DNA of 64,000 nucleotides from Prorocentrum cordatum (taxonomy: Eukaryota > Sar > Dinophyceae > Prorocentrales > Prorocentraceae): the NCBI GenBank assembly GCA_963575745.1, contig CAUYUJ010012625.1, positions 339,501 through 403,500 on the forward strand, written 5' to 3'. A model generated the notes under the pieces. That model worked only from the letters and a program-made list of their open reading frames with translations, did not search any database and was not told the origin of the DNA. The translations under genes and the position numbers were made by a program. Each line of letters opens with the position of its first letter. Position 1 is the stretch's first letter. Positions 62,215-64,000 of the stretch are shown here, piece by piece.

Positions 62215-63050
62215 CACCTCGAAGCGCCAGGCCCAGACGACGCGGGCCGCGTACGGGCCGAGGGCGCCTGGCCGAAGCCGTCCACCGACGCGTAGGCCGG
62301 CGCGCCCACCTCGCGGGGGCGGCCCCCAGTCGCGGCGGGGACGGGGCGGCGACGGGCGGCGCGCAGGCCGGCCACGCAAGAGTAGAGACGCCCAGGAGCA
62401 CACGAAGAAGTGGATACAAATCCCTTCAATAATTCCTCGCAGTGACGTCTGGCGACTTTGGGCAAGCATTCGCGAGTGTGCCGCGAGCCTTGGGTCAGCA
62501 GTGCCGCAAGCTTGAACTCCGCAGGTCGTTGGTGGATCAGCAATTCCCAGAGACTGAGGCGGTGGCAAACGGAGAGGTGGCGACCACACGGAGAACACAC
62601 CGGTTTCAAATCCCAGGGTTCCCCATACAGTCGGATCTGATGAAGCCAGGGTAACATCCTTCAAGAACAGGAGGCCCCCCGCCAGCCAAAACACACAGAC
62701 CATCCAAGGGTACCCTCCCCAGGATGCACAAGAACATCCAACAAACACCAAGAACACTAGGGTACCCTCCCCGAACCGACCTCGATCTTCTACCTCCGTC
62801 CGACTGTATTTGTCCATACCTTCTGGTTTGTAGTCTGCCCCCTCTACTTCCCGTCCGTCCCAGATTTTCTCGGAAATCGACGATCCTTTGTGTGTCTCTG
62901 CGTGCTTCCCACCCTGAGAGAGAGAGGGCCCTGGTGAAGAGTGAGCTCTGGCTCCAGACCCCCCAGCAGGAGATCCTTTGCTGTCTTCGGCCTGTCTGGA
63001 GGCCCTGGCCAGGCCCCAGAGGCCGTCGGGAAGCCACCCAGGACGAAGAG
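62215..63050. other. no recognisable gene
   Basis: No domain recognised on either strand. AAATCGACGATCCTTTGTGTG at 62874 is shared with 47200-47222 (a dispersed repeat). Confidence 0.4.
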
Positions 63051-63053
63051 CCG

Positions 63054-63095
63054 TCCTCCTCCTCCGCCTCCTCCTCCTCCTCCGCCTCCTCCTCC
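63054..63095 (+). repeat. TCC/CCG microsatellite
   Basis: TCCTCCTCCGCC units. Confidence 0.9.
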
Positions 63096-63304
63096 TGGTC
63101 CCGTGGAATGGTTCACGTTGCGAGAGAAAACATGAAACACGACGTCGGGGGTCTGGGGTGCGCAGCTTGCCGAGCGCTTATGCTCAGGGAAGCCAAAGCA
63201 ACATCCGTGGTACGCTGCAAATGGGGAACCAGTCGGCGTGCTGCTGTGAAGGAGACACCAGGTGCTCGGACAAGAACGAAAGAGCAACCTGCCCAGGAGG
63301 GCCC

Positions 63305-63505
63305 AGAATCGAATCGATGAGTCAGATAGGCGATCGGGTTTAATCGGATCGGCGAACATCGGCAGCAGAGTCGGGAGAAGTCGAATCGGAGGACATTTAC
63401 AGGGGGATAGGTCTCAGCTTGAACATCTGAATTCAGAACGCAATCCGAGGTCGACTCGAATCGGAATCGGAAGCCATCGAACTCGGATAGAATCGGAAGA
63501 ACCCA
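63305..63505 (+). repeat. family G dispersed repeat, copy 3
   Basis: GAATCGAATCGATGAGTCAG, GCAGCAGAGTCGGGAGAAGT and GAATCGGAATCGGAAGCCAT, in the order seen at 20.8 and 47.8 kb. Confidence 0.65.
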
Positions 63506-63664
63506 AAGGCACTTCCTGCCCGGGGGCCGTCAGAAGGCAAGGATAAGATGCCGGCCTCCAAGAAGGGTGGCCGAGATCCTGGAGGGGGGGAGGGGCCCGC
63601 CACGGGAACGCTGCAGCGTCGGCGCGGGGCGGAGGAGGGCTCCCCATGCCTCCACGCACACGTA

Positions 63665-63772
63665 AACACACACACACACACACACACGAACACGCACGCG
63701 AACACACTCACACGCGAACACACACACGCGAACACACACACAAACACACACACACACACACACGCACGCACA
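63665..63772 (+). repeat. (CA)n/(ACGCGAAC)n microsatellite
   Basis: CA runs at both ends with ACACACGCGAAC units in the middle. Confidence 0.95.
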
Positions 63773-64000
63773 ATGAGACATATGCTGCGTCGCCGCCACC
63801 CGCGGGCGCCCGGGAGCGAGGACTGCACGGGCAGCCGCGGCCGCACGCGTGCGCGGCGTCCCCCTCTGCCCCCCCTTGCACCGGCGAGGCAGGAGAGCCG
63901 CGCGCCTGGATCTCCTCCGTGATCCTGCCGAGGAACGTGTTGTTGACAAAGACCACCGTGTCCCCATCCTGCACAGGGGGAAATAATCCATACATATATA

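Overview
The window is nuclear DNA of a dinoflagellate. The decisive sign is an exact match to the conserved 22-nt dinoflagellate trans-spliced leader (SL, beginning CCGTAGCCATTTTGG) on the minus strand at 27266-27287 and again at 31126-31147. A U6 snRNA gene at 60897-61001, a WSC-domain exon and a LINE-type RNase H fragment confirm a eukaryote. The DNA is GC-rich, dominated by repeats and poor in genes. I cannot name the species.

Layout. 1-9.7 kb: purine/pyrimidine tracts, an (ATC)n block, one protein-coding exon with a WSC domain and a C-terminal membrane segment (minus strand, 7383-7905), and several short inverted-repeat elements. 9.7-21.7 kb: non-coding sequence packed with MITE-like elements, including two nests (12.24-12.90 kb and 19.90-20.44 kb), a minisatellite of EcoRI-type palindromes (13.57-13.80 kb) and a long GT/GC tract (18.23-18.38 kb). 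21.8-32.5 kb: a field of degenerate CTTGGGCCGTCTTGGGG repeats mixed with a short hairpin module and a TTACGTCA-bearing module. Inside it lies a 3.88-kb tandem duplication (about 23.43-27.31 and 27.31-31.19 kb). Each unit carries a 2.4-kb insert in minus orientation with a complete SL at its 5' end, an A-rich 3' end and near-perfect 23-bp flanking direct repeats. These are the marks of a retroposed, trans-spliced transcript. 32.47-33.7 kb: a 5'-truncated LINE remnant. 33.8-40 kb: microsatellites, a 152-bp satellite (about 11 units) and a 16-bp minisatellite. 40-59 kb: MITE-like elements and very long GGA/TCC tracts. 59-64 kb: short tandem repeats, the U6 gene with a perfect hairpin just downstream, and more dispersed repeats.

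The commonest dispersed element (family A, 18 copies listed) has long terminal inverted repeats. Its centre holds two further perfect hairpins, so one strand can fold into a three-way junction. I also recognise families B (TA-flanked, Tc1/mariner-like ends), C, D, E, F, G, I, J and L. The letters are local labels. No operon logic applies. Very long open frames here (poly-Ser, poly-Ile, poly-Met, poly-Gly, poly-Glu) are translations of microsatellites and are not listed as genes. Boundaries of repeats are read by eye and may be off by several bases.
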